Notes under the pieces: generated by a model | Seen by the model: only the letters and a program-made list of their open reading frames with translations | The model's database searches: none | Told to the model about the DNA's origin: nothing | Part shown: in pieces, positions 26,282-35,292 of the stretch | Layout of the letters: each line of letters opens with the position of its first letter | Position numbering within the stretch: position 1 is the first letter of the stretch | DNA from: Methylobacterium sp. 10 | GTDB lineage: Bacteria > Pseudomonadota > Alphaproteobacteria > Rhizobiales > Beijerinckiaceae | DNA: 64,000 nucleotides | Reading direction: 5' to 3' | NCBI RefSeq assembly: GCF_000519085.1 | Contig: NZ_KI912577.1 | Location: 2,609,331 to 2,673,330, forward strand | Translations under genes and position numbers: made by a program

Positions 26282-27274
26282 TCAGCGGGGTGCTGCGGCC
26301 CGGCGCAGCCGATCGTTGATCGCCTCGCCGAGGCCCGTCCGGGGGATCGGAGCGACGGCGATGGTCCCGGTTCCGGCCTCGTCCAGATGCCGCAGAGCGG
26401 AGAACAGGCTGGCGGCGGCCTCCTGCAGATCGCCGGCTGCGCTCAAGTTCAAGCGCGCTGTCGCCGCTTCCGTTCCCGGCGGGTCCACGGGGCCGAAGAG
26501 GAGAACCGCTTCGTTCGGTTCCACCCGCGACGCGTCCAGGCGCACGGCGGCCCGTGGCGCGTAGTGGGAAGCGAGGAGGCCGGGACCGATCGGCGCCTCG
26601 CCGGACTCCTGACCGCCGTCTAGGGCAAATCCCAGAACCGCCTCGACCGCCTCCCGCGTCACGCCGCCGGGACGCAACAGGCGCGCACGACCGTCGAGAC
26701 AAGCGATGACCGTCGATTCCACGCCAACCGGAGTACATCCTCCATCGAGTATTGCGGCGATGCGGCCGTCGAGATCGGCGAGGACGTGCTCGGCACGGGT
26801 CGGGCTCACACGGCCCGAACGGTTGGCGGAGGGCGCCGCCACGGGCCGCCCGACTTTTCGCAGCAGGGACAGGGCGACGGGATTGGCCGGGACGCGCAGG
26901 GCCACGCTGGGCAGACCGGCGCGTGCCAGATCACTGACGGTTCCCCCCGATGCCGCCGGGACGACGAGCGTCAGCGGACCGGGCCAGAATGCCTCCGCGA
27001 GGCGGAGAGCGATCCCGTCGAACACGCCTTCGCGCCGTGCGGCATCGAGACCGGGCACGTGTGCGATCAGCGGGTTGAAGCTCGGCCGCTCCTTGGCCGC
27101 ATAGATCCGCGCGACGGCGCCCGCGTCGGAGGCATCGGCGCCAAGCCCGTAGACCGTCTCGGTGGGAAAGGCGACGAGCCGGCCGTTCCGCAGGACTTGC
27201 GCGGATCGCTCGATGCCGGCCTCGTCCGTGCCCAGCCACAGCGTCTTGCCGGGGATTGACCCGAGATCGTTCAT
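26282..27274 (-). CDS. L-threonylcarbamoyladenylate synthase (Sua5 type)
   Basis: A 330-aa enzyme making threonylcarbamoyl-AMP from threonine, bicarbonate and ATP for the t6A37 modification of tRNA. The N-terminal YrdC domain contains GRLVAFPTETVYGLGADA, AAKERPSFNPLIAHV, FWPGPLTLVV, SVALRVPANPVA and GRPVAAPSANRSGRVSPT. The C-terminal Sua5 extension begins after the linker at GLLASHYAPRA. The start at 27274 is the first methionine of the conserved frame; the much longer open frame upstream is a shadow of the acyl-CoA dehydrogenase gene. It is divergent from that gene. Confidence 0.92.
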   Translation of the reverse strand: MNDLGSIPGKTLWLGTDEAGIERSAQVLRNGRLVAFPTETVYGLGADASDAGAVARIYAAKERPSFNPLIAHVPGLDAARREGVFDGIALRLAEAFWPGPLTLVVPAASGGTVSDLARAGLPSVALRVPANPVALSLLRKVGRPVAAPSANRSGRVSPTRAEHVLADLDGRIAAILDGGCTPVGVESTVIACLDGRARLLRPGGVTREAVEAVLGFALDGGQESGEAPIGPGLLASHYAPRAAVRLDASRVEPNEAVLLFGPVDPPGTEAATARLNLSAAGDLQEAAASLFSALRHLDEAGTGTIAVAPIPRTGLGEAINDRLRRAAAPR

Positions 27275-27460
27275 ATCTAAACTATCCCATGCCTGAGGGG
27301 CGTCGGGCTCGGTGCCGCATCCTCGATGGGGACTGCCTATCCCCGCGAACCCGTCTTGCCTATGCCTGGGGGCACATGGCGCGACAGGCCGTATCGCCGG
27401 GTCGGTTCGCGCGTCAAACTCAGGGTAAGCGTCGCTCGAGACGACGCGGGAGGAGCATCC

Positions 27461-29227
27461 ATGACCTATCGCACGCCGGTTGCCGACATCAGCTTCGCCT
27501 TGCGCCACGTGGCGGGGCTCGATGCCGCCATCGCCTCGGGAGCCCATGGCGACCTGACGATGGAGGATGCGGACGCGATCCTGCAGGAGGCGGGCCGGGT
27601 GGCGGATGCGGTGATCGCGCCGCTTAACCAGGTGGGGGACCGCCAGGGCGCTCGTCTCGCCGACGGCGCGGTGACCACGTCGCCGGGCTGGCGCGAGGCC
27701 TATCGCGCCTGGATCGAGGGCGGCTGGAACGGCCTCAGTGCCGAAGCCGATCACGGCGGCCAGGGCCTGCCCCTCTTGCTGAACGCGGCCTGCAGCGAGA
27801 TGTGGAATGCCGGCAGCATCAGCTTCGCCCTGTGTCCGCTGCTCACCGCCGGCGGCATCGAAGCCCTGGCCAAGCACGGCTCCGACGACCTGAAGGCGCG
27901 CTACCTCGGAAAGCTCGTCTCCGGCGAGTGGACCGCCACGATGAACCTCACCGAGCCGCAGGCGGGCTCGGATCTGTCGCTGCTGCGCAGCCGGGCGGAG
28001 CCCGCGGGCGACGGGACCTACCGGATCGTCGGCTCGAAGATCTACATCACCTATGGCGACCACGACCTGACCGACAACATCGTCCACCTTGTCCTCGCCC
28101 GGCTGAAGGATGCGCCGGCCGGCACGCGGGGCATCTCCCTGTTCCTGGTGCCGAAGTTCCTCCCCGACGGCAGCCGCAACGACCTGCGTTGTTCCGGCCT
28201 GGAGCACAAGCTCGGCATCCACGGCTCACCCACCTGCTCCATGGCCTTCGGCGACGAGGGTGGCGCGACGGGCTGGCTCATCGGCGAGGAGAACCGGGGC
28301 CTCGCCTGCATGTTCACGATGATGAACTCCGCCCGGCTCAATGTCGGGCTGCAGGGCGTCGGCGTCGCCGAGCGCTCCTACCAGCAGGCGCTGGCCTATG
28401 CCCGCGACCGGCGCCAGGGCAAGGCGGCCGGCTCGTCCGATCCCGTCAGCCCCATCGTCGCGCATGCCGACGTGCAGCGGATGCTGCTGACGATGAAGGC
28501 CTATACGGCGGCGGCGCGCGGCATCTGCTACCTTACGGCGGAGGCCCTCGACGCGGCGCGCGGTGCCGAGGGCAGGGCCGGGCTCGACCGGGCGTCGCTG
28601 CTGACCCCCGTGGCCAAGGCCTTCTCCACCGACATCGCCAACGAGGTCACGTCGCTGGGCGTCCAGGTCCATGGCGGCATGGGGTTCGTAGAGGAGACAG
28701 GCGCCGCCCAGCACATGCGCGACGCGCGCATCCTCGCCATCTACGAGGGCACCAACGGGATCCAGGCCATCGACCTCGTGGCGCGCAAGATCCCCCTGAA
28801 CGGCGGGGCGACGGTGCGGGCGCAGCTCGCGGCGATGCGTCGGGTTGCGGAGGCCGTGCAAAAGGACGCGACACCGGCCTTCGGCCATCTCGGGCCACGT
28901 CTGCGCGCCGGGATCGAAAGCCTCGACCGCGCGACGAGCTTCCTCCTCAAGGCGCTGGCCTCGAACCGTCCGGAGGAGGCCCAGGCCGGAGCGGCGCCGT
29001 ATCTGCGCCTGTTCGGCCTCGCGCAAGGGGCGGCCTGCCTTGCCCGCGCGGCTTTGGCCTCGAATGCCGCCCTGAGGGCCGGCGAGACCGATCCGGCGCA
29101 TGGCGCCCGCATCGCGCTGGCGCGGTTCTTCGCCGAGAACCTCCTCACGGCGGCGAGCGGGTTGGAACAGAGCGTCGTCGACGGCGGCGGGTTCACGCAG
29201 GACGGCATGCTGGCTTTGGCGGGGTGA
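27461..29227 (+). CDS. Acyl-CoA dehydrogenase (large, with C-terminal extension)
   Basis: A 588-aa FAD flavoenzyme. N-terminal helices are followed by the beta domain (ATMNLTEPQAGSDLSLLRSRAEP, YRIVGSKIYITYGDHD). The C-terminal domain includes QVHGGMGFVEETGAAQHMRDARILAIYEGTNGIQAIDLV, whose YEGTNGIQ holds the catalytic glutamate. An extra C-terminal segment of about 130 aa matches the DUF5672/AcdX-like class found in long acyl-CoA dehydrogenases of alphaproteobacteria. It oxidises an acyl-CoA to the 2-enoyl-CoA. A GGGAGGAG ribosome site precedes the ATG. It leads a four-gene catabolic set. Confidence 0.92.
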   Translation: MTYRTPVADISFALRHVAGLDAAIASGAHGDLTMEDADAILQEAGRVADAVIAPLNQVGDRQGARLADGAVTTSPGWREAYRAWIEGGWNGLSAEADHGGQGLPLLLNAACSEMWNAGSISFALCPLLTAGGIEALAKHGSDDLKARYLGKLVSGEWTATMNLTEPQAGSDLSLLRSRAEPAGDGTYRIVGSKIYITYGDHDLTDNIVHLVLARLKDAPAGTRGISLFLVPKFLPDGSRNDLRCSGLEHKLGIHGSPTCSMAFGDEGGATGWLIGEENRGLACMFTMMNSARLNVGLQGVGVAERSYQQALAYARDRRQGKAAGSSDPVSPIVAHADVQRMLLTMKAYTAAARGICYLTAEALDAARGAEGRAGLDRASLLTPVAKAFSTDIANEVTSLGVQVHGGMGFVEETGAAQHMRDARILAIYEGTNGIQAIDLVARKIPLNGGATVRAQLAAMRRVAEAVQKDATPAFGHLGPRLRAGIESLDRATSFLLKALASNRPEEAQAGAAPYLRLFGLAQGAACLARAALASNAALRAGETDPAHGARIALARFFAENLLTAASGLEQSVVDGGGFTQDGMLALAG

Positions 29228-29239
29228 GTACGAGAAGAC

Positions 29240-29290
29240 CCTCCCCCTCTGCGGGGGGAGGATGCCTGCGGAGCAGGCGGGAGAGGGATC
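29240..29290. repeat. Intergenic double-hairpin repeat element
   Basis: Between the dehydrogenase and hydratase genes are two adjacent hairpins: CCTCCCC/GGGGAGG (29240-29261) and GCCTGC/GCAGGC (29264-29278, loop GGA). A GGGAGAGGG tail follows. The layout resembles a dispersed intergenic palindrome. It could lower or modulate downstream expression in the operon. Confidence 0.6.
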
Positions 29291-29310
29291 GCCGGAAAAC
29301 AGGGACAGAC

Positions 29311-30069
29311 ATGACCGAGCACGTCGCGATCCAGGACAGCGCCGAAGGCGTCCGCCTCATCCGTCTCGACCGGCCGGAGAAGAAGAACGCGCTCACCGGC
29401 GCCATGTACGATGCCATGCGCGAAGCACTGGCGCAGGCGGACGCATCGGATGCCATCGGCGCCATCGTCTTCGCCGGGGCGCCGGGCGCGTTCAGCGCCG
29501 GCAATGACATCGCCGATTTCGTCGCCGGCGCGCGAAAACCCTTCACCGAGGCGCCGGCCCTTCACTTCATCCGCCAGCTCGCCCGGACGACGACACCGAT
29601 GGTGGCGGCGGTGGATGGGATCGCGGTGGGGATCGGTACGACGCTGACGCTGCATTGCGACCTCGTCTATGCGAGTCCGGCCGCGCGGTTCCGGATGCCG
29701 TTCGTGGAACTCGGACTCGTGCCGGAAGCGGCCTCGTCTTACCTGCTGCCGCGCCGGGTCGGGATCCTGAAGGCCACCGAGTTCCTTCTTTTGTCGCAAC
29801 CGTTCGACGCGGACGAAGCCCTGCGTCTCGGCCTCGTCAACGCCATTGCGCCGAGCGATCTCCTGCTCGATCACGCCTTGGCCCAGGCCGAGCGCCTCGC
29901 CGCCCTTCCGCCCGGCGCGGTCGCCGCGACGCGCAGGCTCATCCGCGGCAATCAGGCCGAGGTCGAGGCCGCGCTCGAAGCGGAGGCCGTGGCTTTCGAG
30001 GCACGGCTGCGTTCGCCCGAGGCGCAGGAGGCGTTCGGGCGCTTCCTCGGCAAGACCAGAACCTCATGA
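29311..30069 (+). CDS. Enoyl-CoA hydratase/isomerase family protein
   Basis: A 252-aa crotonase-fold enzyme. Oxyanion-hole stretches are AGAPGAFSAGNDIADF and AAVDGIAVGIGTTLTLHCDLVYAS, and the catalytic region is FRMPFVELGLVPEAASSYLLPRRVG. The glutamate of VPEAA fits a hydratase or isomerase base. It probably hydrates the enoyl-CoA made by the upstream dehydrogenase. Its stop overlaps the next ATG by 4 bp, so it is co-translated with the short-chain dehydrogenase gene. Confidence 0.9.
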   Translation: MTEHVAIQDSAEGVRLIRLDRPEKKNALTGAMYDAMREALAQADASDAIGAIVFAGAPGAFSAGNDIADFVAGARKPFTEAPALHFIRQLARTTTPMVAAVDGIAVGIGTTLTLHCDLVYASPAARFRMPFVELGLVPEAASSYLLPRRVGILKATEFLLLSQPFDADEALRLGLVNAIAPSDLLLDHALAQAERLAALPPGAVAATRRLIRGNQAEVEAALEAEAVAFEARLRSPEAQEAFGRFLGKTRTS

Positions 30070-30923
30070 GCGGGCGCGCCTCCGTTCCGGATCTGCGCCG
30101 GACGATCTGCCTCGTCGCGGGCGCCTCACGCGGTGTCGGCCGGGGAATCGCCCGCGGGCTGGGGGAGGCCGGAGCCACGGTGATCGTCACTGCCCGGTCG
30201 AGCGAGACGGGGCCGCGCACCGAGGGCAGGTCAGAGACCATCGAGGACACCGCCCGCGAGGTCGATGCCGCCGGGGGCGAGGGCCATCATTACCTCTGCG
30301 ACCACACCAGCGAGCGGGCGGTGGACGGGCTCGTCCACTGGGTGCTGCGTCGCTTCGGCCGGATCGACGTCGCGATCTCCAGCGTCTGGGGCGGCAACGA
30401 AGGGTTCGACGGCGAGCGCTATGCCGACGGGGTCGAATGGGGCACGCCGTTCTGGCGCCGCTCCACCGAATCCTTCTCGCAGTTCTTCGAGACCGGTCCC
30501 TATCCGGCGCTGCTCCTCGCCAGAGCCGTCGCGCCGGCGATGGTCTCGGCCAAACGCGGCCTCATCGCCTTCGTCTCGTTCGACACCGGGACCGGCTACC
30601 TCGGCGACGTGTTCTACGACCTCGCCAAAGCCAACACCAACCGGCTCGCCTTCGCCTGCGCACAGGAGCTCGCCCCCCACGGCGTCACCGCCCTCGGTCT
30701 TTCGCCCGGCTTCGTCCTCACGGAGCGGGCACGCGACAACGGCCATGCCGACCGGGCGACGGAGAGCCCGCTCTATGCGGGACGGGCGCTGGCGGCGCTC
30801 GCCGCCGACCCCGATGTCCCTGCCCGGGCCGGGCGCATCCTGCATGCGGGCGATCTCGCCGCCGAATACGGCTTCACCGACGCCGACGGCACGACGCCGC
30901 CGCGTTTTCAACTCGGATCGTGA
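30066..30923 (+). CDS. Short-chain dehydrogenase/reductase (DHRS1-like)
   Basis: A 285-aa SDR. Cofactor motif VAGASRGVGRGIARGLGEAG, catalytic YDLAKAN (YxxxK) after FVSFDTGTGYLGDVFYD, and the FGRIDVAISSVWG segment in the middle. Instead of the usual NNAG motif it has SSVWGG, as in the DHRS1-like branch. It overlaps the hydratase stop (ATGA). It is likely to oxidise a 3-hydroxyacyl intermediate or reduce a keto group; this is inferred from position. Confidence 0.87.
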   Translation: MSGRASVPDLRRTICLVAGASRGVGRGIARGLGEAGATVIVTARSSETGPRTEGRSETIEDTAREVDAAGGEGHHYLCDHTSERAVDGLVHWVLRRFGRIDVAISSVWGGNEGFDGERYADGVEWGTPFWRRSTESFSQFFETGPYPALLLARAVAPAMVSAKRGLIAFVSFDTGTGYLGDVFYDLAKANTNRLAFACAQELAPHGVTALGLSPGFVLTERARDNGHADRATESPLYAGRALAALAADPDVPARAGRILHAGDLAAEYGFTDADGTTPPRFQLGS

Positions 30924-30933
30924 GGAGACGGCC

Positions 30934-31800
30934 ATGACGGATCCGACGTCCCTGAAGGGCAAGACCCTCTTCATCACCGGCGCCTCGCGCGGCATCGGCC
31001 TCGCCATCGGCCTGCGCGCCGCCCGCGACGGGGCCAACGTCGCCATCGCTGCCAAGACCGACACGCCACATCCAAAGCTCGACGGCACGATCCACTCGGC
31101 GGCGGCGGCCATCGAGGCGGCGGGCGGGCACGCCCTGCCGCTTCTCGTCGACGTGCGCGACGAGAGCAGCGTCGCCTCGGCCATCGCGCGGACGGCGGAG
31201 ACCTTCGGCGGCATCGACATCGTGGTGAACAACGCGAGCGCGATCTCGCTCACCCGCACGCCGCAGACGGAGATGAAGCGCTTCGACCTGATGCACCAGA
31301 TCAACACGCGCGGAACCTACATGGTCTCGAAATACGCGATCCCCTATCTGGAGAAGGCGGATAACCCGCATATCCTGATGTTGTCGCCACCCCTCGACAT
31401 GGCGGAAAAGTGGTTCGCCCCGCATCTCGCCTACACCATGGCCAAGTTCGGCATGTCCCTCTGCGTCCTCGGCCTCGCCGGCGAGCTGCGTCGACAGGGC
31501 ATCGCGGTGAACGCCCTGTGGCCGCGCACCACCATCGCCACGGCGGCCGTGCGCAACCTCCTCGGCGGCGAGGCGCTGATCCAGGCGAGCCGGACGCCGG
31601 AGATCATCGCCGATGCGGCCCATGCCCTGTTCGTGAAACCGTCCCGCGACATCACCGGCCGCTTCCTCATCGACGACAGCTTCCTCGCCGAGCAAGGTGT
31701 CACGGACTTCACACAATACCGCGTCACACCCGGCATACCCCTTGCGCCGGACTTCTTCGTGCCGGATGCGAACACACCGCCTTCCGGGGCCCTCGCCTGA
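30934..31800 (+). CDS. Short-chain dehydrogenase/reductase (HSDL2-like)
   Basis: A 288-aa SDR with cofactor motif ITGASRGIGLAIGLRAARDGANVAI, IVVNNASAISL (NNA), LAYTMAKFGMS (YxxxK), and the conserved C-terminal RDITGRFLIDDSFLAEQGVTDFTQYRV. This C-terminal signature marks the hydroxysteroid-dehydrogenase-like 2 group, which is linked to fatty acid metabolism in eukaryotes. Two different SDRs in one acyl-CoA operon is uncommon and suggests an unusual acyl substrate. Confidence 0.88.
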   Translation: MTDPTSLKGKTLFITGASRGIGLAIGLRAARDGANVAIAAKTDTPHPKLDGTIHSAAAAIEAAGGHALPLLVDVRDESSVASAIARTAETFGGIDIVVNNASAISLTRTPQTEMKRFDLMHQINTRGTYMVSKYAIPYLEKADNPHILMLSPPLDMAEKWFAPHLAYTMAKFGMSLCVLGLAGELRRQGIAVNALWPRTTIATAAVRNLLGGEALIQASRTPEIIADAAHALFVKPSRDITGRFLIDDSFLAEQGVTDFTQYRVTPGIPLAPDFFVPDANTPPSGALA

Positions 31801-31810
31801 GACGTAAAGC

Positions 31811-32815
31811 GTGATCTTCATCCATCAGCCGATCGCCGGCCCCGGGCACATCCTGCTCGACCGCCGTCCCCTCGAACTGCAGGACCCCATCCCCGACGAG
31901 ACCGTCTGGCTCGACATGATCCGCCCGACGCGGGAGGAGGACCTCAAGGTCGAGGCCTTCATGGGCATCTCGGTGCCGACCCGCGAGGAGATGAAGGACA
32001 TCGAGCCCTCCGAACTCCTCTACGTCGAGGACGGGGCGCGCTACATGACCGGCCGGGTGCTGAGCAAGGTCAGCGACGCGGACGAGCCGGGGCTGGCCGG
32101 CATCACCTTCATCCTGCGCGGCAATCGCCTCGTGACGGTGCGCTACGAGGAGCCCCAGGCCTTCCGCATGTACACCCAGCGGGCCGGACGCTCGACCGGC
32201 AACGGCCCTTCGGCCGCGCCCTCGGGCGAGACGATCCTCGCCGGGCTGATCGAGACGGTGATCGACCGGGCGGCGGACGTGCTCCAGCTTCAGGGCGAGC
32301 GGATCGACCGGCTCTCGGGCAAGATCTTCGAGGAGAAGGCGGACCCGTCGGCCCGCAACACCGCCCTGCAGGACACCCTAAGGGCGCTCGGACGTCTGGG
32401 CGACCTGATCTCGAAGCAGCGCGAGAGTCTGGTCTCGATGGAGCGCATCCTGCTCTCCCTGTCTGCGACCTACCGCACCACCAAGGCGCCGCGAGAATTG
32501 CGCGAGGACGTGCGATCGACCCTGCGCGATCTGCAATCGCTGGAGGAGCACGCGACCTTCCTCTCGTCCAAGATCCAGTTCCTCCTCGACGCGACGCTAG
32601 GCCTCGTGAACCTCGAGCAGAACAACATCATCAAGCTGTTCTCGGTCATGGCGGTGGTATTCATGCCGCCGACCCTCATCGCCTCGATCTACGGCATGAA
32701 CTTCAAGGCGATGCCCGAGCTCGACTGGACCTTCGGCTATCCCATGGCCGTGGTGATGATGGTCGTCGCGGCCGTGCTGCCGTATGTCTTCTTCCGCTGG
32801 AAGAAATGGCTGTAG
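31811..32815 (+). CDS. corA: CorA-family Mg2+/Co2+ transporter
   Basis: A 334-aa channel. A long cytoplasmic N-terminal domain (with RLVTVRYEEPQAFRMYTQRA) is followed by a helix linker. Two C-terminal membrane helices flank the selectivity motif YGMNFKAMPELDW. It moves Mg2+ (also Co2+ or Ni2+) down the membrane potential. The GTG start follows the SDR stop by 10 bp, so transcription may run on from the acyl-CoA operon. No riboswitch or Mg-sensing leader is seen. Confidence 0.93.
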   Translation: MIFIHQPIAGPGHILLDRRPLELQDPIPDETVWLDMIRPTREEDLKVEAFMGISVPTREEMKDIEPSELLYVEDGARYMTGRVLSKVSDADEPGLAGITFILRGNRLVTVRYEEPQAFRMYTQRAGRSTGNGPSAAPSGETILAGLIETVIDRAADVLQLQGERIDRLSGKIFEEKADPSARNTALQDTLRALGRLGDLISKQRESLVSMERILLSLSATYRTTKAPRELREDVRSTLRDLQSLEEHATFLSSKIQFLLDATLGLVNLEQNNIIKLFSVMAVVFMPPTLIASIYGMNFKAMPELDWTFGYPMAVVMMVVAAVLPYVFFRWKKWL

Positions 32816-32900
32816 GGCAGGACGGGTCGCGTGCACCCCCGGACCCTCGACACCGCTCATCGGATTCGTCCTGCACTGGACCGCCGGGGAAAGTAACCAC

Positions 32901-33662
32901 ATGTGCGGCCGTTTCCTCATCCAGCAGGATCCGAACGTCTTCCGGTCGTTCTACGGCTATCCCGAACAGCCGAATTTTCCGGCCCGCTACAACGTGGCGC
33001 CGACCCAGCCGGTGCCGATCGTGCTAGCGGAACGCGGGGAACGCCACTTCCGGCTCATGCGCTGGGGCTTCCTGCCGGGCTGGCTGAAGGACCCGAAGGG
33101 CTTTCCGCTCATCATCAACGCGCGCGTCGAGACGGTGCAGGAGAAGGCGACGTTCCGGGGAGCCATCCGCCACCGCCGCTGCGTCTTCCTCGCCGACGGT
33201 TTCTACGAGTGGCGCCGGGAGGGAACCGGCAAGGCCATGACGCGCACGCCCTATATGATCCGCCGGGCGGACGGGGCGCCGATGGCCCTGGCGGGCGTGT
33301 GGGAGAACTGGCTCGGGGCCGACGGGTCCGAGATCGATACCGCCGCCATCGTCACCACGGGCGCCAACGGCACGATGGCGGCGGTCCACGACCGGATGCC
33401 GGCCATCCTGCCGCCCGAGGCCATCGAACCCTGGCTCGACCAACTCGGCACGGAGCCACGCGATGCGATCGCCCTATGCCGGCCGTGTCCCGACGAATGG
33501 CTGACCCTCGACGTGGTGAGCGCGCGGGTCAACGATGCGCGCAACGAGGGTGCGGATCTCGCCGTCCCGGTCGGCCGGGCCAGAGCGGAGGCGGTATCGG
33601 ACATTCCGCCGGAGGAGCGCCCGTTATCGAGCGACGAGGACGCTCAAGGGACGCTGTTCTGA
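32901..33662 (+). CDS. SRAP/HMCES-type abasic-site protein (YedK family)
   Basis: A 253-aa protein that begins at the catalytic cysteine: MCGRFLI, where Met is removed and Cys2 forms a thiazolidine with abasic DNA. Conserved motifs NVAPTQPVPIV, RWGFLPGWLKDPK, INARVETV, CVFLADGFYEW, and VHDRMPAIL appear in order. It shields abasic sites in single-stranded DNA during replication. The start is fixed by the requirement for Cys2. The family is often linked to the SOS response, but no LexA box was identified here. Confidence 0.95.
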   Translation: MCGRFLIQQDPNVFRSFYGYPEQPNFPARYNVAPTQPVPIVLAERGERHFRLMRWGFLPGWLKDPKGFPLIINARVETVQEKATFRGAIRHRRCVFLADGFYEWRREGTGKAMTRTPYMIRRADGAPMALAGVWENWLGADGSEIDTAAIVTTGANGTMAAVHDRMPAILPPEAIEPWLDQLGTEPRDAIALCRPCPDEWLTLDVVSARVNDARNEGADLAVPVGRARAEAVSDIPPEERPLSSDEDAQGTLF

Positions 33663-33679
33663 CCGAAGGGCGGAGGCGC

Positions 33680-33928
33680 TCAGGGTTGCGGACGGGAAGT
33701 GGTACGCTCTTCGGCTCCGCGACGAAAATCGGTGTAGACGTCGAGGAGGGCCCAGCCGGCGGTCAGCAGGGAGAAACCGGCAACGGCCGTAACGATGGCT
33801 GCGGAAACCAGCAGCTTGGCGGTGAAGACGTCCACGACAAAGGATCCTAAATGGGGTGACAATTGGCTTATCCCCAACATGGCAATGGCAAGGTGCACCG
33901 GCCATGGGATTTCGAGCGCGGCTGCCAT
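33680..33928 (-). CDS. Small two-helix membrane protein
   Basis: An 82-aa protein with a hydrophobic N-terminal segment (VHLAIAMLGISQLSPHLGSFVV) and a second helix (VSAAIVTAVAGFSLLTAGWALLDVYTDF), then a basic tail. GAGG lies 6-7 nt before the ATG. The stop is 18 bp from the SRAP gene stop in convergent orientation. It follows the RNA methyltransferase pair on the same strand by 84 bp. No family was recognised. It resembles small uncharacterised membrane proteins. Confidence 0.6.
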   Translation of the reverse strand: MAAALEIPWPVHLAIAMLGISQLSPHLGSFVVDVFTAKLLVSAAIVTAVAGFSLLTAGWALLDVYTDFRRGAEERTTSRPQP

Positions 33929-34011
33929 GACCTCGCAGAGCCCTGCAGCGTGCCGCAGCGCACCGCGACCCGGAAAGCGAGGCTGGCTCCGCGACCGGCC
34001 GGCCTTGGATC

Positions 34012-35292
34012 CTACCTCAGCGAGGGCCTGCGCTTGGCCACGTCCTTCCGGAACACGCCCACCATTTCGAGATGGCTCGAATACTTGAACTGGTCGACGG
34101 GGACGACCCGTTCGAGGCGGTAGCCGCCCTCGATCAGCGTCGCCGCATCGCGGGCGAACGAGCCGATGTCGCAGGCGACGCCGATGACCAGGGGCACTTT
34201 CGATTCCGCGATGCGCTTGGCCTGGGCCTGGGCTCCGGCGCGCGGCGGATCGAACACCACGGCGTCGAAGGTCTCGAGTTCGATGGGCAGGAGCGGCCGG
34301 CGGAAGAGGTCGCGGGTCTCGCTCGTGATCCGGCGCAGGCCGCGCGTGGCACGGAACGCCCGGTCGAGGCTGGCGATCGCCGCCGCCTCGCCCTCCACCG
34401 CATGGACATCCCGCGTGCGGGCCATGGCGAGGGTGAACGGGCCTGCCCCGGAGAACAGGTCGACCACGCGCTTCACGCGCTTGTCGAGGGCGGAGACGAC
34501 GAGCTCGGCGAGCATCGCCTCGCCCGCTTCCGTCGCCTGCAGGAAGCCCCCCGGCGGCGGCACGAGACGGGTCTCGCCGGTGGTGATCGCGGGCGCGCGG
34601 CGCTCCACCACGATGTCGCCGTGCAGGGACAGGCGCGCGAGGTCGAGTTCGCCCGCGAGGCGCACCAGTGTGGCGCGCAGGCCCTCGCTCACCGGGCCGT
34701 GCCCGCGCAGATCCACGTCGAGACCGGCTTCGGTGGCGGTGAAGGCAACGTCGAGGGGCTTGCGGCCATGGCCGAGGGGAGCGCTGAGCGCCCGCGCGAC
34801 GGCCGGCGCCCGGTGGAGCTGCTCGACGGTGATGGGACAATGATCGATTGCCACGAGGGCGTGACTGCGCGCCTCCATCAAACCGGCGACGCCCTTGCCC
34901 TTGATCTCGCGCACATGGAGCGTAAGCCGGCGGCGGCCCGATCCATGCGCATCGCGCGCGGGCTCGCACGGCACGTCGATGCCGGCCTGAGCCAGACCCT
35001 GCGCGAGGTTGCCCCGCTTCCAGGCGGAGTAGGGCTCCGGCGCGAGATGCTGGACCGCGCAGCCGCCGCAAGTTCCGAAATAGCCGCAGAACGGGTCGAT
35101 CCTGTCCGCGGAGGGGGTCTCCACCGCGACGAGGGAGACCCGCGCCCCATCGCTGCGAATCGAAACGCGCTCGCCGGGCAGGGCATAGGGCACGATGGTG
35201 CCGTCCGTCGCCATGCCGTCGCCGCGCTGCCCGAGGCGCGCGATCTCGACGGTGCGAAGGGTCTGTTGTTCGGTCATGGAGATGTCCGTCAT
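34012..35292 (-). CDS. TrmA/RlmD-type iron-sulfur RNA (uracil-5) methyltransferase
   Basis: A 426-aa SAM-dependent enzyme. An N-terminal TRAM-like region is followed by the iron-sulfur cysteines DPFCGYFGTCGGCAVQHL (residues about 67-84). The Rossmann motif VVDLFSGAGPFTLAMA and the DPPRAGAQ catalytic loop come next. The nucleophile cysteine lies in GVACDIGSFARD. Its start overlaps the tlyA-type gene stop by 4 bp. The exact target (a uridine in 23S rRNA or tRNA) is not determined. Confidence 0.9.
   Translation of the reverse strand: MTDISMTEQQTLRTVEIARLGQRGDGMATDGTIVPYALPGERVSIRSDGARVSLVAVETPSADRIDPFCGYFGTCGGCAVQHLAPEPYSAWKRGNLAQGLAQAGIDVPCEPARDAHGSGRRRLTLHVREIKGKGVAGLMEARSHALVAIDHCPITVEQLHRAPAVARALSAPLGHGRKPLDVAFTATEAGLDVDLRGHGPVSEGLRATLVRLAGELDLARLSLHGDIVVERRAPAITTGETRLVPPPGGFLQATEAGEAMLAELVVSALDKRVKRVVDLFSGAGPFTLAMARTRDVHAVEGEAAAIASLDRAFRATRGLRRITSETRDLFRRPLLPIELETFDAVVFDPPRAGAQAQAKRIAESKVPLVIGVACDIGSFARDAATLIEGGYRLERVVPVDQFKYSSHLEMVGVFRKDVAKRRPSLR

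Noticed and set aside
27275-28222. Long N-terminal extension of the Sua5-type gene
   Set aside because: It lies antisense inside the acyl-CoA dehydrogenase gene. The family start matches the methionine at 27274.
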